DNA from: Rhodobacterales bacterium HKCCA1288
GTDB taxonomy: Bacteria; Pseudomonadota; Alphaproteobacteria; Rhodobacterales; Rhodobacteraceae
Length of the DNA stretch: 64,000 bases
Reading direction: 5' to 3'
Assembly: GCA_015693905.1 (NCBI GenBank)
Contig: CP065161.1
Coordinates: forward strand, 1,843,001-1,907,000
In this document: piece after piece, positions 33,456-42,785 of the stretch
Layout of the letters: every line of letters starts with the position of its first letter
Numbering within the stretch: position 1 is the first letter of the stretch
The notes under the pieces: model-generated
The model's database searches: none
What the model was told of the DNA's origin: nothing
The model's input: only the letters and a program-made list of their open reading frames with translations
Program-made: the position numbers and the translations under genes

Positions 33456-34661
33456 TCACTCCCGCACATCGTCAGATATAACGGCCTGCACCGCGCGAAA
33501 GTGATCCTTCCAATTTGGTAAATCATCCATGGGACTGGCCAGACCCGATGATCCAGATAGCAGTATTTCCTTAATTTGCGTTTTCCAAGCCTGCGGATCA
33601 AGCGGGGAAAGGAAAATTGCATAAGTTTTCAAAACTTCTCGATGAACAGGTAAATCTGAAACGATGCACGGCAGCCCAACCTGCAACGCCTCAAGCGGCG
33701 GATAGCCAAAGCCTTCGGCCAAACTTGGAAAGAGAAGCGCATTCGCGCTTTGCATCAAATCGCGTAATTCGGCATCGGGCAGCGCGCCATGTTCGAATAT
33801 CTTGGTATTACGCAACAGATGCTGATCCAATCTTTGCAAAAGATCAGGCGCAGCCCAACCGCGCTGGCCCACAAGATGCAATTCAGGGCAGTCATCTGGC
33901 CCCATTTCCGCGAAAAGCGCGTCCCATGTATCTAGCAGAAGGGCGTGGTTTTTGCGCGGCTCAATCGTGCCAATCATCAAAAAACGCCGCTGCGGATTTC
34001 GGGGCAATGGCAGGTTTTTTGCGTGATCCAAGCCTGGGTATAGAACGTGGCAGGGCGGCGAAGGGTTTGGATAAAACCAGTCACAAATCGCCTGTTTAGA
34101 GACGTTTGAATTCGTCAAAATTGCATCCGCATAGCGCCCCACCTGCGACAGTTTCTGTTCAAACCGCGCGCTAATCCCAGCGCGTGTGAATTGGGGATGG
34201 GTCAAGGGGATGACATCATGAACATAAACCAGAACCTTGCGCGGCTGAACGGCCTCAAACACAGCGGGGGACAGATTGGCGTGACCAACATTCAAATAGA
34301 CAGCCTCACTTGGAACATGGGCTGAAATCATCCGCGACAAGCCCGTGAAATGCGGACAGCGCGCCAAAGCAAATTTTCGCAAGGCCGCTTGAAGGCGATG
34401 CCGCGGATGGCGGCCGCGCCAGATCAAATGCGATAGGATATCGCCCCGTGCAGGCAAATCTTCACCATCGGCAAAGCGCGCCAAGGCGCGCCCGCCCTCC
34501 GCCCCAAGCAAGACATAACCTCGCGTGCTGCGATAAAAAAACAACGGGCGTGGCAGGCCTAGGGCGAAATCCAAATAGGCCCGCTCTACACGATCCACGC
34601 CCGTCAACTGGCTTTGCCCGATCCGCGACACCAGCCGCGTCACGTCTAGCAAAATATGCAT
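33456..34661 (-). CDS. Glycosyltransferase family 1/4 (GT-B fold)
   Basis: 401 aa. The N-terminal domain begins MHILLDVTRLVSRIG and the C-terminal domain has the GT4 pattern: FLMIGTIEPRKNHALLLDTW for the nucleotide-sugar site entry, then LLFPSLAEGFGYPPLEAL with the E-x7-E catalytic motif. It most resembles mannosyl- or rhamnosyltransferases of surface polysaccharide loci; the sugar cannot be read from sequence. It lies 10 bases after galU. Confidence 0.85.
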   Translation of the reverse strand: MHILLDVTRLVSRIGQSQLTGVDRVERAYLDFALGLPRPLFFYRSTRGYVLLGAEGGRALARFADGEDLPARGDILSHLIWRGRHPRHRLQAALRKFALARCPHFTGLSRMISAHVPSEAVYLNVGHANLSPAVFEAVQPRKVLVYVHDVIPLTHPQFTRAGISARFEQKLSQVGRYADAILTNSNVSKQAICDWFYPNPSPPCHVLYPGLDHAKNLPLPRNPQRRFLMIGTIEPRKNHALLLDTWDALFAEMGPDDCPELHLVGQRGWAAPDLLQRLDQHLLRNTKIFEHGALPDAELRDLMQSANALLFPSLAEGFGYPPLEALQVGLPCIVSDLPVHREVLKTYAIFLSPLDPQAWKTQIKEILLSGSSGLASPMDDLPNWKDHFRAVQAVISDDVRE

Positions 34662-34671
34662 GAGGTGGCGT

Positions 34672-35565
34672 TTACTGGGCTGCGGCGCGCATCGACATCA
34701 AATCTTGCAAGAAATCGCCAAATTCATCGCAAAGATCTGGGCGAGACAGCCCAAATGCCACTGTGGCCTGCAAGAAACCCGCCTTTGAGCCACAATCATA
34801 ACGCTGACCTTTAAAGCGGAAGCCATAAACATTGTCAGAATTTTCGATCTCATGCGCAATCGCATCGGTCAGCTGAATTTCACCACCCTTGCCAGATTTG
34901 ATCTTGTTCAAATTGGTCATGATTTCAGGCGTTAGAATATAGCGCCCAATCACGGCAAGGTTTGAAGGGGCGGCGCCTTCATTCGGCTTTTCAACCATGC
35001 CTTTGACCGACACCATCGCGCCATGATCTTCCTTCACGTCCAAGATCCCGTAAGAAGAGGCCTTATCTGCGGGCACCTCCATTGCGGCAACCATATTGCC
35101 GCCAGTTTCCGCATGGGCCTCAACCATTTGCTGCAAACATGGCGTTTCAGCCGCAATAACATCATCAGGCAAAATAACCGCGAAAGGTTCATTCGCAATC
35201 AGGCGCCGCGCGCACCACACTGCATGGCCCAATCCCAAGGGTCGGTTCTGGCGCAAATATGCAATCGCGCCGCTGTCCATATTGGTGCTTTTCAGCAAAT
35301 CCAAAAGATCATTTTTATCCTTGCGGCGCAGGGTCGCCTCTAACTCGGGGGAGTGGTCAAAATAATCCTCAAGCGCGCTTTTTCCGCGCGATGTAACAAA
35401 GATGAATTCCTTGATCCCTGCCGCGCGCGCCTCGTCAATCGCGTATTGGATCAAGGGACGATCGACCAAAGTCATAATCTCTTTCGGGATTGATTTGGTC
35501 GCGGGCAAAAATCGCGTGCCTAGTCCTGCAACGGGAAAAATTGCTTTTGTAATTTTTTTCTTCAT
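34672..35565 (-). CDS. galU: UTP-glucose-1-phosphate uridylyltransferase
   Basis: 297 aa. It makes UDP-glucose from UTP and glucose 1-phosphate for glycan synthesis. The nucleotide-binding motif GLGTRFLPATKSIPKE lies near residues 13-28, followed by the FVTSRGKSALEDYFD and LGLGHAVWCAR segments of the family. The start at 35565 is supported by the conserved KKKITKAIFPVAG opening; the frame is open far upstream but unlike the family. It heads the galU-GT-GT-GT-sulfotransferase run. Confidence 0.95.
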   Translation of the reverse strand: MKKKITKAIFPVAGLGTRFLPATKSIPKEIMTLVDRPLIQYAIDEARAAGIKEFIFVTSRGKSALEDYFDHSPELEATLRRKDKNDLLDLLKSTNMDSGAIAYLRQNRPLGLGHAVWCARRLIANEPFAVILPDDVIAAETPCLQQMVEAHAETGGNMVAAMEVPADKASSYGILDVKEDHGAMVSVKGMVEKPNEGAAPSNLAVIGRYILTPEIMTNLNKIKSGKGGEIQLTDAIAHEIENSDNVYGFRFKGQRYDCGSKAGFLQATVAFGLSRPDLCDEFGDFLQDLMSMRAAAQ

Positions 35566-35701
35566 CTTCGCTCTCTCTGGCCAATTTTTACGCCCAAGCC
35601 CATTAAGACATGCCGCCTCACCCCAACTTGGTATGTATTGAAGAATTGTGTAACGAATTTTCTCGCTAAATCCTAGGGGCCAGTGTGATGCGCCTATGAT
35701 T

Positions 35702-36895
35702 TCATGGAAGACCCCGTGCCGATGCAACGCGCGCCGTCTCGGCCTGAACACGGCCCGCAAAGCGCCACAAGACAACCCGCTTCTGATCGCGGCGGGAGGG
35801 GCCATAAAGACCCCCGACCTGTTCCCAATATCCTTGGCGATGAAACCGCACCCAATGCGGAACGGCGGTTGGATGAAACAGAAACAAGGAGGTGTTTTCG
35901 CCCGCTGCCGCATGCTGCGCCGCTTGGATGCGCAAGCGGTGACGATCACGCCACGGGCCATGTAGAATGACAGGCGGCTGTGGATCATCATCGCGCAAGG
36001 GCTGAAACGGGGGGGCTTGGTCAAAGGATTGGCGCAGCAGGAGAGGCCGCATTCGCCCTTGTTCAAACCCTGAACGCAGCTCTGCTAAAAGGGGCGCAAT
36101 ACGAAAAGGCGACAGATCCCCTGACAGCGCGAACCGCTCAATACGCCGTTTTTGCGTATATTCAAAATCCAACAATGCAGCATCCATTGACGCTGGGGGT
36201 GCATAGCGGCGCAAAAATCCTGCATAGCTTGCACCAATCTCAAACAGGGTTTTCGGCGCGCGGCGGGCAGATCGGCGCGCGCTTTGTGCGAAACCATGAT
36301 GGATCAATCCCCCATCAAGATAGCCTGTTTCATGCCCCGCATGATGCAATCGCATCGCAAGATCTGTGTCGTCATAGAGAAAACGATAGGCCTCATCAAA
36401 GCCGCCTATTTGGCGCAGAATATCGGCTCTGAACAGCATATTTGTGCCGTGTAATTTGCGTGGGCCTGCATCAGATTTGGGCTGATCCCGCCCCAAGTCA
36501 TCAAAGCCAACATCGCCCCATTGCACCGAAATTCCATTCCGCCCCAAAACAGTGCCCGTGAGCGCGGCCCATGGGTGCTGACACATCTCTTTCAGCATCA
36601 GTGATAGCCACATCGGCTCGGCCACCGCGTCATCATCTAGAAAGGCGATATATTCCGCCGCCGCATGATCAATCCCGATATTTCGGGCGGCTGAGATATT
36701 TTCATTTTCGAACAAAACCCGCTTAATGCGGCTTACAAAGGGCAAAGTCGAAATCGCCGCCAAACCCAAGTGATCAGCCACAATGATCAATTCCACAGGG
36801 CGGTGGTTTTGATGAAATACAGACAGCGCGGCGCGACACAAAAGATCAGGGCGTCCGTGGCTGACCACGATCACGCTGACGCGCGGCTGGCTCAT
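35702..36895 (-). CDS. Glycosyltransferase family 2
   Basis: 397 aa. The GT-A domain opens with VSVIVVSHGRPDLLCRAALS, and AFLDDDAVAEP near 95 carries the DxD metal motif. KLHGTNMLFRADIL and the FDEAYRFLYDDTDLAMRL motif (catalytic ED-like) follow. The last 140 residues are a family-atypical extension of unknown role. Its ATG overlaps the kdsB stop by four bases, linking it to kdsB and cysQ. A gap of 136 bases separates it from galU. Confidence 0.85.
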   Translation of the reverse strand: MSQPRVSVIVVSHGRPDLLCRAALSVFHQNHRPVELIIVADHLGLAAISTLPFVSRIKRVLFENENISAARNIGIDHAAAEYIAFLDDDAVAEPMWLSLMLKEMCQHPWAALTGTVLGRNGISVQWGDVGFDDLGRDQPKSDAGPRKLHGTNMLFRADILRQIGGFDEAYRFLYDDTDLAMRLHHAGHETGYLDGGLIHHGFAQSARRSARRAPKTLFEIGASYAGFLRRYAPPASMDAALLDFEYTQKRRIERFALSGDLSPFRIAPLLAELRSGFEQGRMRPLLLRQSFDQAPPFQPLRDDDPQPPVILHGPWRDRHRLRIQAAQHAAAGENTSLFLFHPTAVPHWVRFHRQGYWEQVGGLYGPSRRDQKRVVLWRFAGRVQAETARVASARGLP

Positions 36896-37692
36896 TCTTG
36901 GCCCATCTCCGCAAGCATGGCTTCGATCCGTGACACATCTTCAGGGTTGTTCAATTCCCAGAATTTGCGCCCTTGCGCTTCGACCTCGACACATAACACA
37001 CGGCGACCAGACTCGAGGAAGCGCAATTGTTCTAACCCCTCAAGTGTCTCTAGCGGCCCTGTCGGCCATGTCGGATAGGCCAATAGCGCCTCGGGGCGAT
37101 AAGCGTAAACACCCACATGATGAAAGACGGGGGTTTCTTCGGCGTCCTCAGAAATACCCGTGGTGTAGGGGATCACTTCCTTTGAAAAATAGAGTGCTTG
37201 GTGCGCGCTGCCAAAAACGGCCGTGGTCCCGCCAACGCGGCCTGCCTTACGATCCGCTTTGAATGCGGCCAAGGTTTCACCATCACAGCGCAAAACGGGC
37301 GTAGCAATGTCCGCAGACGGATCAGCGCGCAGGCCTGTGATCAACTCCTCCAAGAACCATGCAGGCGTCAGCGGCGCATCCCCCTGAAGGTTCACCACCA
37401 TCTCAACATTTTGTCCAAGATTATTGAGGGCCTCTGCGCAGCGCTCCGTCCCATTCACACAATCGGACGAGGTCATCACAACCTGCGCGCCAAAACCTTG
37501 GGCGGCATCTCGAATACGATCATCATCCGTGGCCACATAGACCGCGTCAAAACCTCTTACGGCACAAGCGGCGCGCCAACTGCGTTCAATCAGGCTCATA
37601 GATTTGCCCGAAACCCCGCGCAACTGAACCAAGGGTTTGCCCGGATAGCGTGAGGATTGATACCGCGCGGGTATTACACAAATGACGCTCAT
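36892..37692 (-). CDS. kdsB: 3-deoxy-manno-octulosonate cytidylyltransferase
   Basis: 266 aa. It activates Kdo with CTP to CMP-Kdo, for LPS core and for the Kdo linker of some capsules. The family pattern is clear: VIPARYQSSRYPGKPL at 6-21, VNLQGDAPLTP near 103 and HHVGVYAYRPEALL near 191. The start overlaps the cysQ stop by four bases. At 266 aa it is slightly longer than the usual 245-250. Confidence 0.93.
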   Translation of the reverse strand: MSVICVIPARYQSSRYPGKPLVQLRGVSGKSMSLIERSWRAACAVRGFDAVYVATDDDRIRDAAQGFGAQVVMTSSDCVNGTERCAEALNNLGQNVEMVVNLQGDAPLTPAWFLEELITGLRADPSADIATPVLRCDGETLAAFKADRKAGRVGGTTAVFGSAHQALYFSKEVIPYTTGISEDAEETPVFHHVGVYAYRPEALLAYPTWPTGPLETLEGLEQLRFLESGRRVLCVEVEAQGRKFWELNNPEDVSRIEAMLAEMGQE

Positions 37693-38486
37693 GGCTCGAT
37701 CAACTCCACGGTTGGGGCATAGGCGATGAAGAAGCTATTTTCAAAACCTGCCTTGCCATAGGTAAATTCCTGATGGGTCGAAAACTCCACCATCTGGCCG
37801 CCCGCACCGCGCAACACTGCATCGCCCGCGGCCGTATCCCACTCCATCGTGCGGCCAAGACGCGGATAGAAATCCGCCTCACCCGAAGCAACCAAACAGA
37901 ATTTCAAAGATGAGCCTGCGCTGCGCAAATCTGAAATTTCATAGGCACTGATATAGGCATCCGTGGCGGCATCGCGATGTGATTTTGAGGCGACTACGCG
38001 CAAGGCGCTATTGTCGGCCTCTGCCACGGAAAGCAATTTCTGCGGGCCAATTTCATCGTGGTTAAAGGGCATGAATTCCTCAACCGATTGGCCATCCGCA
38101 CGGGTGTAAAACAATCGCTGCTTCGCGGGCGCATAAACAACACCACGCTGAGGGCGGCCATCCAAAACAAGGGCAATGTTGACCGTAAAATCCCCACGGC
38201 GCTGCACAAATTCCTTTGTGCCATCAAGCGGGTCAACAATGATGAAATCCCGCAAGGATTGCCGATGGGTTTCAGCCTGTTCTTCGGTCACAAGCGCAAG
38301 ATCGGGAAAAGCTGCGCGTAGGCCCGCAGAGATATAGGCATCCGCCGCCTGATCAGCGCGGGTTACGGGACTGTCATCTGATTTGCTTTCAACACCAAAA
38401 TCATCCGAGGCATAAACCTCCATGATTTTTTCGCCTGCCCCCAAGGCGAGGCTTCGAAACACGCGCTCGATCTTGTCAAAATCCAT
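37689..38486 (-). CDS. cysQ: 3'(2'),5'-bisphosphate nucleotidase
   Basis: 265 aa, inositol-monophosphatase fold. Metal motifs are VTEEQAETH (near 66), FIIVDPLDGTKEFVQRRGDFTVN (near 82) and MEWDTAAGDA (near 214). CysQ converts 3'-phosphoadenosine 5'-phosphate (PAP) to AMP. PAP is the by-product of PAPS-dependent sulfation, so its presence in the same cluster as a sulfotransferase fits. It heads the cysQ-kdsB-GT2 overlap chain. Confidence 0.93.
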   Translation of the reverse strand: MDFDKIERVFRSLALGAGEKIMEVYASDDFGVESKSDDSPVTRADQAADAYISAGLRAAFPDLALVTEEQAETHRQSLRDFIIVDPLDGTKEFVQRRGDFTVNIALVLDGRPQRGVVYAPAKQRLFYTRADGQSVEEFMPFNHDEIGPQKLLSVAEADNSALRVVASKSHRDAATDAYISAYEISDLRSAGSSLKFCLVASGEADFYPRLGRTMEWDTAAGDAVLRGAGGQMVEFSTHQEFTYGKAGFENSFFIAYAPTVELIEP

Positions 38487-38617
38487 TTTGTAACAATTTC
38501 CTTAACCAGATTGCCTTAAATGGCCGTTTGCGGTTATCCTAGTCTCGTTGGATGGGGCAAGTAGATCATATATATCTTGCCAAACAAACCGACATCTATG
38601 GATCAAGGCCAGCATCC

Positions 38618-39439
38618 ATGTTTGAAGCGCGACAAACGAACACGATGAGGCGTAGCCTCTTTTCCATGCTTGAGGTGACCTATCACGCCTCGGTTCAAAA
38701 GGTGCGTTCATCGCACCGCAACGCCGTTTGGGCCATCATGACCAGCATTTTACAGGCGGGCATGTTTGTCGGCGGATTTTATCTGATGTTCTATTTCATC
38801 GGCGCGCGCGAGGCAAAACTGCGCGGCGATTTCATGATGTATCTCTTGTCAGGGATTTATTTATACCTCTGCCATATCCGCGCGGTGGCTGCTGTCTCTG
38901 CCGCAGAAGGCGGCACCTCATCCCTGATGCAACATGGGCCGATGAATCCAATTGTGGCGATTGCATCCTCACTGATCTCGGCATTTTACGTGCAAACCAT
39001 TTCGCTCTTGGTGATTTTATTCGCGCTGCACACGTTCAGCGGCACGGTGACCTTCCATAACTGGAAAGCCGCTTTGATGATTTACCTTTTGGCGTGGTTT
39101 TCTGGCTTTGGCGTTGGGCTGGTGTTTCGCGCCATGCGCCCATGGTCGCCCGAAGTAACGCGATTTGCGCAACAGGCCTATATGCGGATCAATATGGTCG
39201 CGTCAGGCAAGATGTTTGTCGCCAATACGGTGCCGGGATTCATTATTTCGATGTTTGATTGGAACCCTTTGTTTCACATTGTCGACCAAATGCGCGGCGC
39301 CGTGTTCGTGAATTACTTTCCGCATCATACGAATTGGGAATACCCGCTTTATGTGGCCTGTGGCCTGTTGATTGTTGGCCTGATGGCTGAGTTTTTCACA
39401 ACCAAGCGGGCCTCAATGTCGTGGGATATGGGGCGCTAG
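38618..39439 (+). CDS. KpsM-like ABC-2 permease for polysaccharide export
   Basis: 273 aa with about six transmembrane helices, resembling the capsule/O-antigen export permeases of ABC-2 type (the ARF...MLEVTYHASVQKVRSS opening is cytoplasmic, then AIMTSILQAGMFVGGFYLMF). Start ATG at 38618 with AAGG upstream; the open frame starts at 38552. The cognate KpsT-type ATPase is not in the window. Location next to the glycan genes suggests export of that polysaccharide, divergently expressed. Confidence 0.75.
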   Translation: MFEARQTNTMRRSLFSMLEVTYHASVQKVRSSHRNAVWAIMTSILQAGMFVGGFYLMFYFIGAREAKLRGDFMMYLLSGIYLYLCHIRAVAAVSAAEGGTSSLMQHGPMNPIVAIASSLISAFYVQTISLLVILFALHTFSGTVTFHNWKAALMIYLLAWFSGFGVGLVFRAMRPWSPEVTRFAQQAYMRINMVASGKMFVANTVPGFIISMFDWNPLFHIVDQMRGAVFVNYFPHHTNWEYPLYVACGLLIVGLMAEFFTTKRASMSWDMGR

Positions 39440-39494
39440 CCAAGAATTTCGTAGAATTCCTTGTGATCTTTCCCAAATTCCTAGCGTTGCGCTG

Positions 39495-39523
39495 CTTGCA
39501 GGGGGCGATGTGCCTGCCTATAT
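39495..39523 (+). promoter_or_regulatory. RpoH (sigma-32) promoter of dnaK
   Basis: CTTG (39495-39498), 18 bases, then CCTATAT (39517-39523) matches the alphaproteobacterial RpoH consensus well. It lies about 100 bases before the dnaK ATG. No CIRCE inverted repeat was seen here, so heat control of dnaKJ is probably through RpoH rather than HrcA. Confidence 0.75.
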
Positions 39524-39626
39524 AGCCACCGAAACAGGCTGTTCTGAACGGCCTATACATAAGCAGTGACGGAGCCGAGATCGGGCCGTTGCCGCATGTT
39601 CGCTTGAAGAAAAGGGACCAGAAAAG

Positions 39627-41525
39627 ATGGCTAAAGTAATTGGCATTGACCTCGGCACCACAAACTCCTGTGTTGCGATTATGGACGGCGCGCAACCGCG
39701 CGTGATTGAGAACGCTGAAGGCGCGCGCACCACCCCATCGATTGTTGGCTACACCGATGACGAACGTCTGGTGGGTCAATCGGCAAAGCGCCAAGCTGTT
39801 ACCAATCCTGAAAACACAATTTTTGCTGTAAAACGTCTGATCGGGCGTCGTTTGACCGATGCCGAAGTGGAAAAGGACAAGAACCTTGTTCCCTACAAAA
39901 TCATTGACGGCGGCAATGGTGACGCATGGGTCGAGGTAAAGGGCGAGAAATTCAGCCCCAGCCAAATTTCTGCACAAATCCTGACCAAGATGAAGGAAAC
40001 CGCCGAGAATTATCTGGGCGAAGATGTGACGCAGGCCGTGATCACCGTTCCTGCCTATTTCAACGATGCACAGCGTCAGGCGACCAAAGACGCGGGTAAA
40101 ATCGCAGGCCTTGAGGTGCTGCGCATCATCAACGAACCAACAGCGGCCGCATTGGCCTATGGGTTGGACAAAAAAGACACCAAGACCATTGCGGTCTATG
40201 ACCTTGGTGGCGGCACATTCGACATCACAATTCTTGAGATTGACGATGGCCTGTTTGAGGTAAAATCCACCAATGGCGACACGTTCCTTGGCGGTGAAGA
40301 TTTCGACATGGCGATTGTGAATTACCTCGCGCAGGAATTCAAAAAGGAAAACAATGTCGATCTGACGCAAGACAAAATGGCGCTTCAGCGTCTCAAAGAA
40401 GCGGCGGAAAAAGCAAAGATCGAACTTTCCTCTTCGACCCAGACCGAGATCAACCAACCGTTCATCTCGATGGGGTCAAACGGCCAGCCCTTGCACCTTG
40501 TGCTGAAACTGACCCGCGCGAAATTGGAAAGCCTTGTGGGTGATCTAATCAAACGCTCGCTGAAACCATGTCAGGCTGCGTTGAAAGATGCGGGCCTCTC
40601 AAAAGGTGATATTGACGAGGTGGTTTTGGTCGGCGGCATGACCCGTATGCCCAAAGTAATCGAAGAAGTGTCTAACTTCTTTGGCAAGGAACCCCATAAA
40701 GGCGTGAACCCTGATGAGGTTGTAGCCATGGGCGCGGCCATTCAAGCGGGCGTTTTGCAGGGCGATGTGAAGGATGTTGTTCTTCTGGACGTCACCCCGC
40801 TAAGCCTTGGGATTGAAACCTTGGGCGGCGTCTTTACCCGTCTGATCGACCGCAACACGACCATCCCAACCAAGAAAAGCCAGATTTTCTCGACCGCTGA
40901 GGACAATCAAAATGCGGTGACAATCCGCGTCTTCCAAGGCGAGCGGGAAATGGCCGCTGACAATAAAATGTTGGGCCAGTTCAATCTGGAGAATATCCCA
41001 CCGGCGCCGCGCGGCATGCCACAAATCGAAGTGACGTTTGACATTGACGCAAACGGGATTGTCTCGGTTTCTGCGAAAGACAAAGGCACAGGCAAAGAGC
41101 AAAAGATCACCATCCAAGCATCGGGTGGCCTCAGCGATGAGGATATTGATCGTATGATCAAAGAGGCTGAGGAAAACTCTGATGCCGATAAGCAGCGCAA
41201 GGAATTGGTAGAGACCAAGAACCAAGCGGAAAGCCTGATCCACTCGACCCAGAAATCCTTGGAAGAACACTCCGACAAGGTTGATCCGACCACAGTCGAA
41301 GCAATCGAGTTAGCCATCAAAAACTTGGAAGAACAGATCGCGACCGATGATGCGGGCAAGATCAAATCTGGCATCCAAAACGTGACCGAAGCCGCGATGA
41401 AACTTGGCGAGGCGATTTACAAAGCCCAAGCCGAGGATGGCGAAGGCGGTGATGAGCCATCTGGTGTCGATGATGACATCGTAGATGCCGATTTCGAAGA
41501 TCTGGACGACAGAAAGCGCTCCTAA
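39627..41525 (+). CDS. dnaK: Chaperone DnaK (Hsp70)
   Basis: 632 aa. The ATPase domain opens with [19 protein letters not shown]. The linker [17 protein letters not shown] and substrate-binding domain follow, and the C-terminus ends in an acidic tail with [14 protein letters not shown], the typical EEVD-like region of DnaK. It folds and protects proteins with DnaJ and GrpE. The RpoH promoter lies upstream, dnaJ 76 bases downstream. Confidence 0.99.
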   Translation: MAKVIGIDLGTTNSCVAIMDGAQPRVIENAEGARTTPSIVGYTDDERLVGQSAKRQAVTNPENTIFAVKRLIGRRLTDAEVEKDKNLVPYKIIDGGNGDAWVEVKGEKFSPSQISAQILTKMKETAENYLGEDVTQAVITVPAYFNDAQRQATKDAGKIAGLEVLRIINEPTAAALAYGLDKKDTKTIAVYDLGGGTFDITILEIDDGLFEVKSTNGDTFLGGEDFDMAIVNYLAQEFKKENNVDLTQDKMALQRLKEAAEKAKIELSSSTQTEINQPFISMGSNGQPLHLVLKLTRAKLESLVGDLIKRSLKPCQAALKDAGLSKGDIDEVVLVGGMTRMPKVIEEVSNFFGKEPHKGVNPDEVVAMGAAIQAGVLQGDVKDVVLLDVTPLSLGIETLGGVFTRLIDRNTTIPTKKSQIFSTAEDNQNAVTIRVFQGEREMAADNKMLGQFNLENIPPAPRGMPQIEVTFDIDANGIVSVSAKDKGTGKEQKITIQASGGLSDEDIDRMIKEAEENSDADKQRKELVETKNQAESLIHSTQKSLEEHSDKVDPTTVEAIELAIKNLEEQIATDDAGKIKSGIQNVTEAAMKLGEAIYKAQAEDGEGGDEPSGVDDDIVDADFEDLDDRKRS

Positions 41526-41526
41526 T

Positions 41527-41578
41527 CGGGAAATTTGATCCCGATAGACCAGCTGGGGTGCGCCTTGGCTGGTCTATG
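41527..41578 (+). promoter_or_regulatory. Two consecutive hairpins between dnaK and dnaJ
   Basis: TCGGGA/TCCCGA (41527-41545) and ATAGACCAGC/GCTGGTCTAT (41545-41578, 10 bp exact) are adjacent stems in the 76-base gap, without a T-run. They could limit read-through or stabilise the dnaK message, giving more DnaK than DnaJ. Confidence 0.5.
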
Positions 41579-41601
41579 CGTTAAGAAAAGGGTGTCTACC
41601 G

Positions 41602-42753
41602 ATGTCGAAGCGCGATTATTACGATGTTTTGGGTGTGGCGCGTGGCGCTTCGCCTGAAGAAATCAAGAAAGCCTATCGTCAAAAGGCGAAAGAACTGCAC
41701 CCCGACCGCAATTCTGACAATCCGAATGCGGAAGCGCAGTTCAAAGAAGCGAATGAAGCCTACGAAGTTCTGAAAGATGCCGATAAAAAAGCGGCTTATG
41801 ATCGTTTTGGTCATGCGGCGTTTGATGGCGGTATGGCAGGCGGCCCCCGTGCGGGCGGCCCTCACGCAGGCGGTGACTTCGCCAGCGCCTTTTCAGATGT
41901 GTTCGAAGACCTTTTTGGCGATTTCATGGGCGGTGGCGGTGGCCGCGGTGGGCGTCAACGCAGCACGCGCGGCTCTGATCTGCGCTATAATATGCGGATC
42001 ACCTTGGAAGAAGCCTATGCGGGTTTCAGCCGCGAGATTACCGTTCCCACAGCCGTAACGTGTTCAAGCTGCTCTGGCAGCGGATCAGAGGGCGGATCTG
42101 AACCCGTCACTTGCCCAACTTGTTCAGGCATGGGCAAAGTCCGCGCGCAACAAGGCTTTTTCACTGTGGAACGCACTTGCCCCACCTGTTCAAGCGTGGG
42201 TCAAATTGTGAAAAACCCCTGTCGATCATGCGGGGGCGCGGGTCGCGAACAAAAAGATCGTCATCTTTCCATCAAAGTGCCCCCTGGTGTTGAAACAGGA
42301 ACACGCATTCGGCGCTCGGGCGAAGGTGAGGCAGGTTTGCGCGGCGGGCCAGCGGGTGATCTTTATATTTTCATCGAAGTGGCCGAACACCCAATTTTCA
42401 AACGCGATGGCGTTGATCTTTACTGCCGCGTGCCCGTGTCGATGGTCACCGCTGCCTTGGGTGGCGATGTCGAGGTGCCTTGCATTGATGGCGGACGCAG
42501 CCGCGTGAAGGTGGCCGAAGGCGCGCAATCTGGTCGCCAAATGCGTTTGCGCGGCAAAGGTATGCCCGCACTTCGCGGCAATGGCACAGGGGATATGTAT
42601 ATCGAATTGGCGCTTGAGACGCCTGTGAACTTGAATTCCGAGCAAAAAGACCTGCTTCGGAAATTCGAGGAAAGCCTGAATAAGGGGAATAATCCCCACG
42701 CGTCAGGCTTTTTCGACAAGGTCAAAAGCTTTTTCGATGATCTGAAAAACTAA
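41602..42753 (+). CDS. dnaJ: Chaperone DnaJ (Hsp40)
   Basis: 383 aa. It has a J domain with HPD (residues 33-35), a Gly/Phe-rich linker (75-120) and a four-repeat Cys-rich zinc domain. The C-terminal substrate-binding region is intact. The third Cys repeat reads CPTCSSVGQ, lacking the first Gly of CxxCxGxG; the other three are regular. It stimulates the ATPase of DnaK. A terminator follows the stop. Confidence 0.98.
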   Translation: MSKRDYYDVLGVARGASPEEIKKAYRQKAKELHPDRNSDNPNAEAQFKEANEAYEVLKDADKKAAYDRFGHAAFDGGMAGGPRAGGPHAGGDFASAFSDVFEDLFGDFMGGGGGRGGRQRSTRGSDLRYNMRITLEEAYAGFSREITVPTAVTCSSCSGSGSEGGSEPVTCPTCSGMGKVRAQQGFFTVERTCPTCSSVGQIVKNPCRSCGGAGREQKDRHLSIKVPPGVETGTRIRRSGEGEAGLRGGPAGDLYIFIEVAEHPIFKRDGVDLYCRVPVSMVTAALGGDVEVPCIDGGRSRVKVAEGAQSGRQMRLRGKGMPALRGNGTGDMYIELALETPVNLNSEQKDLLRKFEESLNKGNNPHASGFFDKVKSFFDDLKN

Positions 42754-42756
42754 CGT

Positions 42757-42785
42757 AAACCCCCGCTGTTGCGGGGGTTTTTGTT
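42757..42785 (+). terminator. Rho-independent terminator of dnaKJ
   Basis: AAACCCCCGC, a TGTT loop and GCGGGGGTTT form a 10-bp perfect stem followed by TTGTT. It lies just after the dnaJ stop and next to the convergent maeB stop, so it may also serve maeB. Confidence 0.85.

Noticed and set aside
39440-39626. CIRCE element at dnaK
   Set aside because: No TTAGCACTC-N9-GAGTGCTAA-like repeat is present; the RpoH promoter explains heat control.
39396-40457. Minus-strand open frame of 353 codons
   Set aside because: It is antisense to dnaK. Such shadow frames are common opposite highly biased genes and show no family similarity here.
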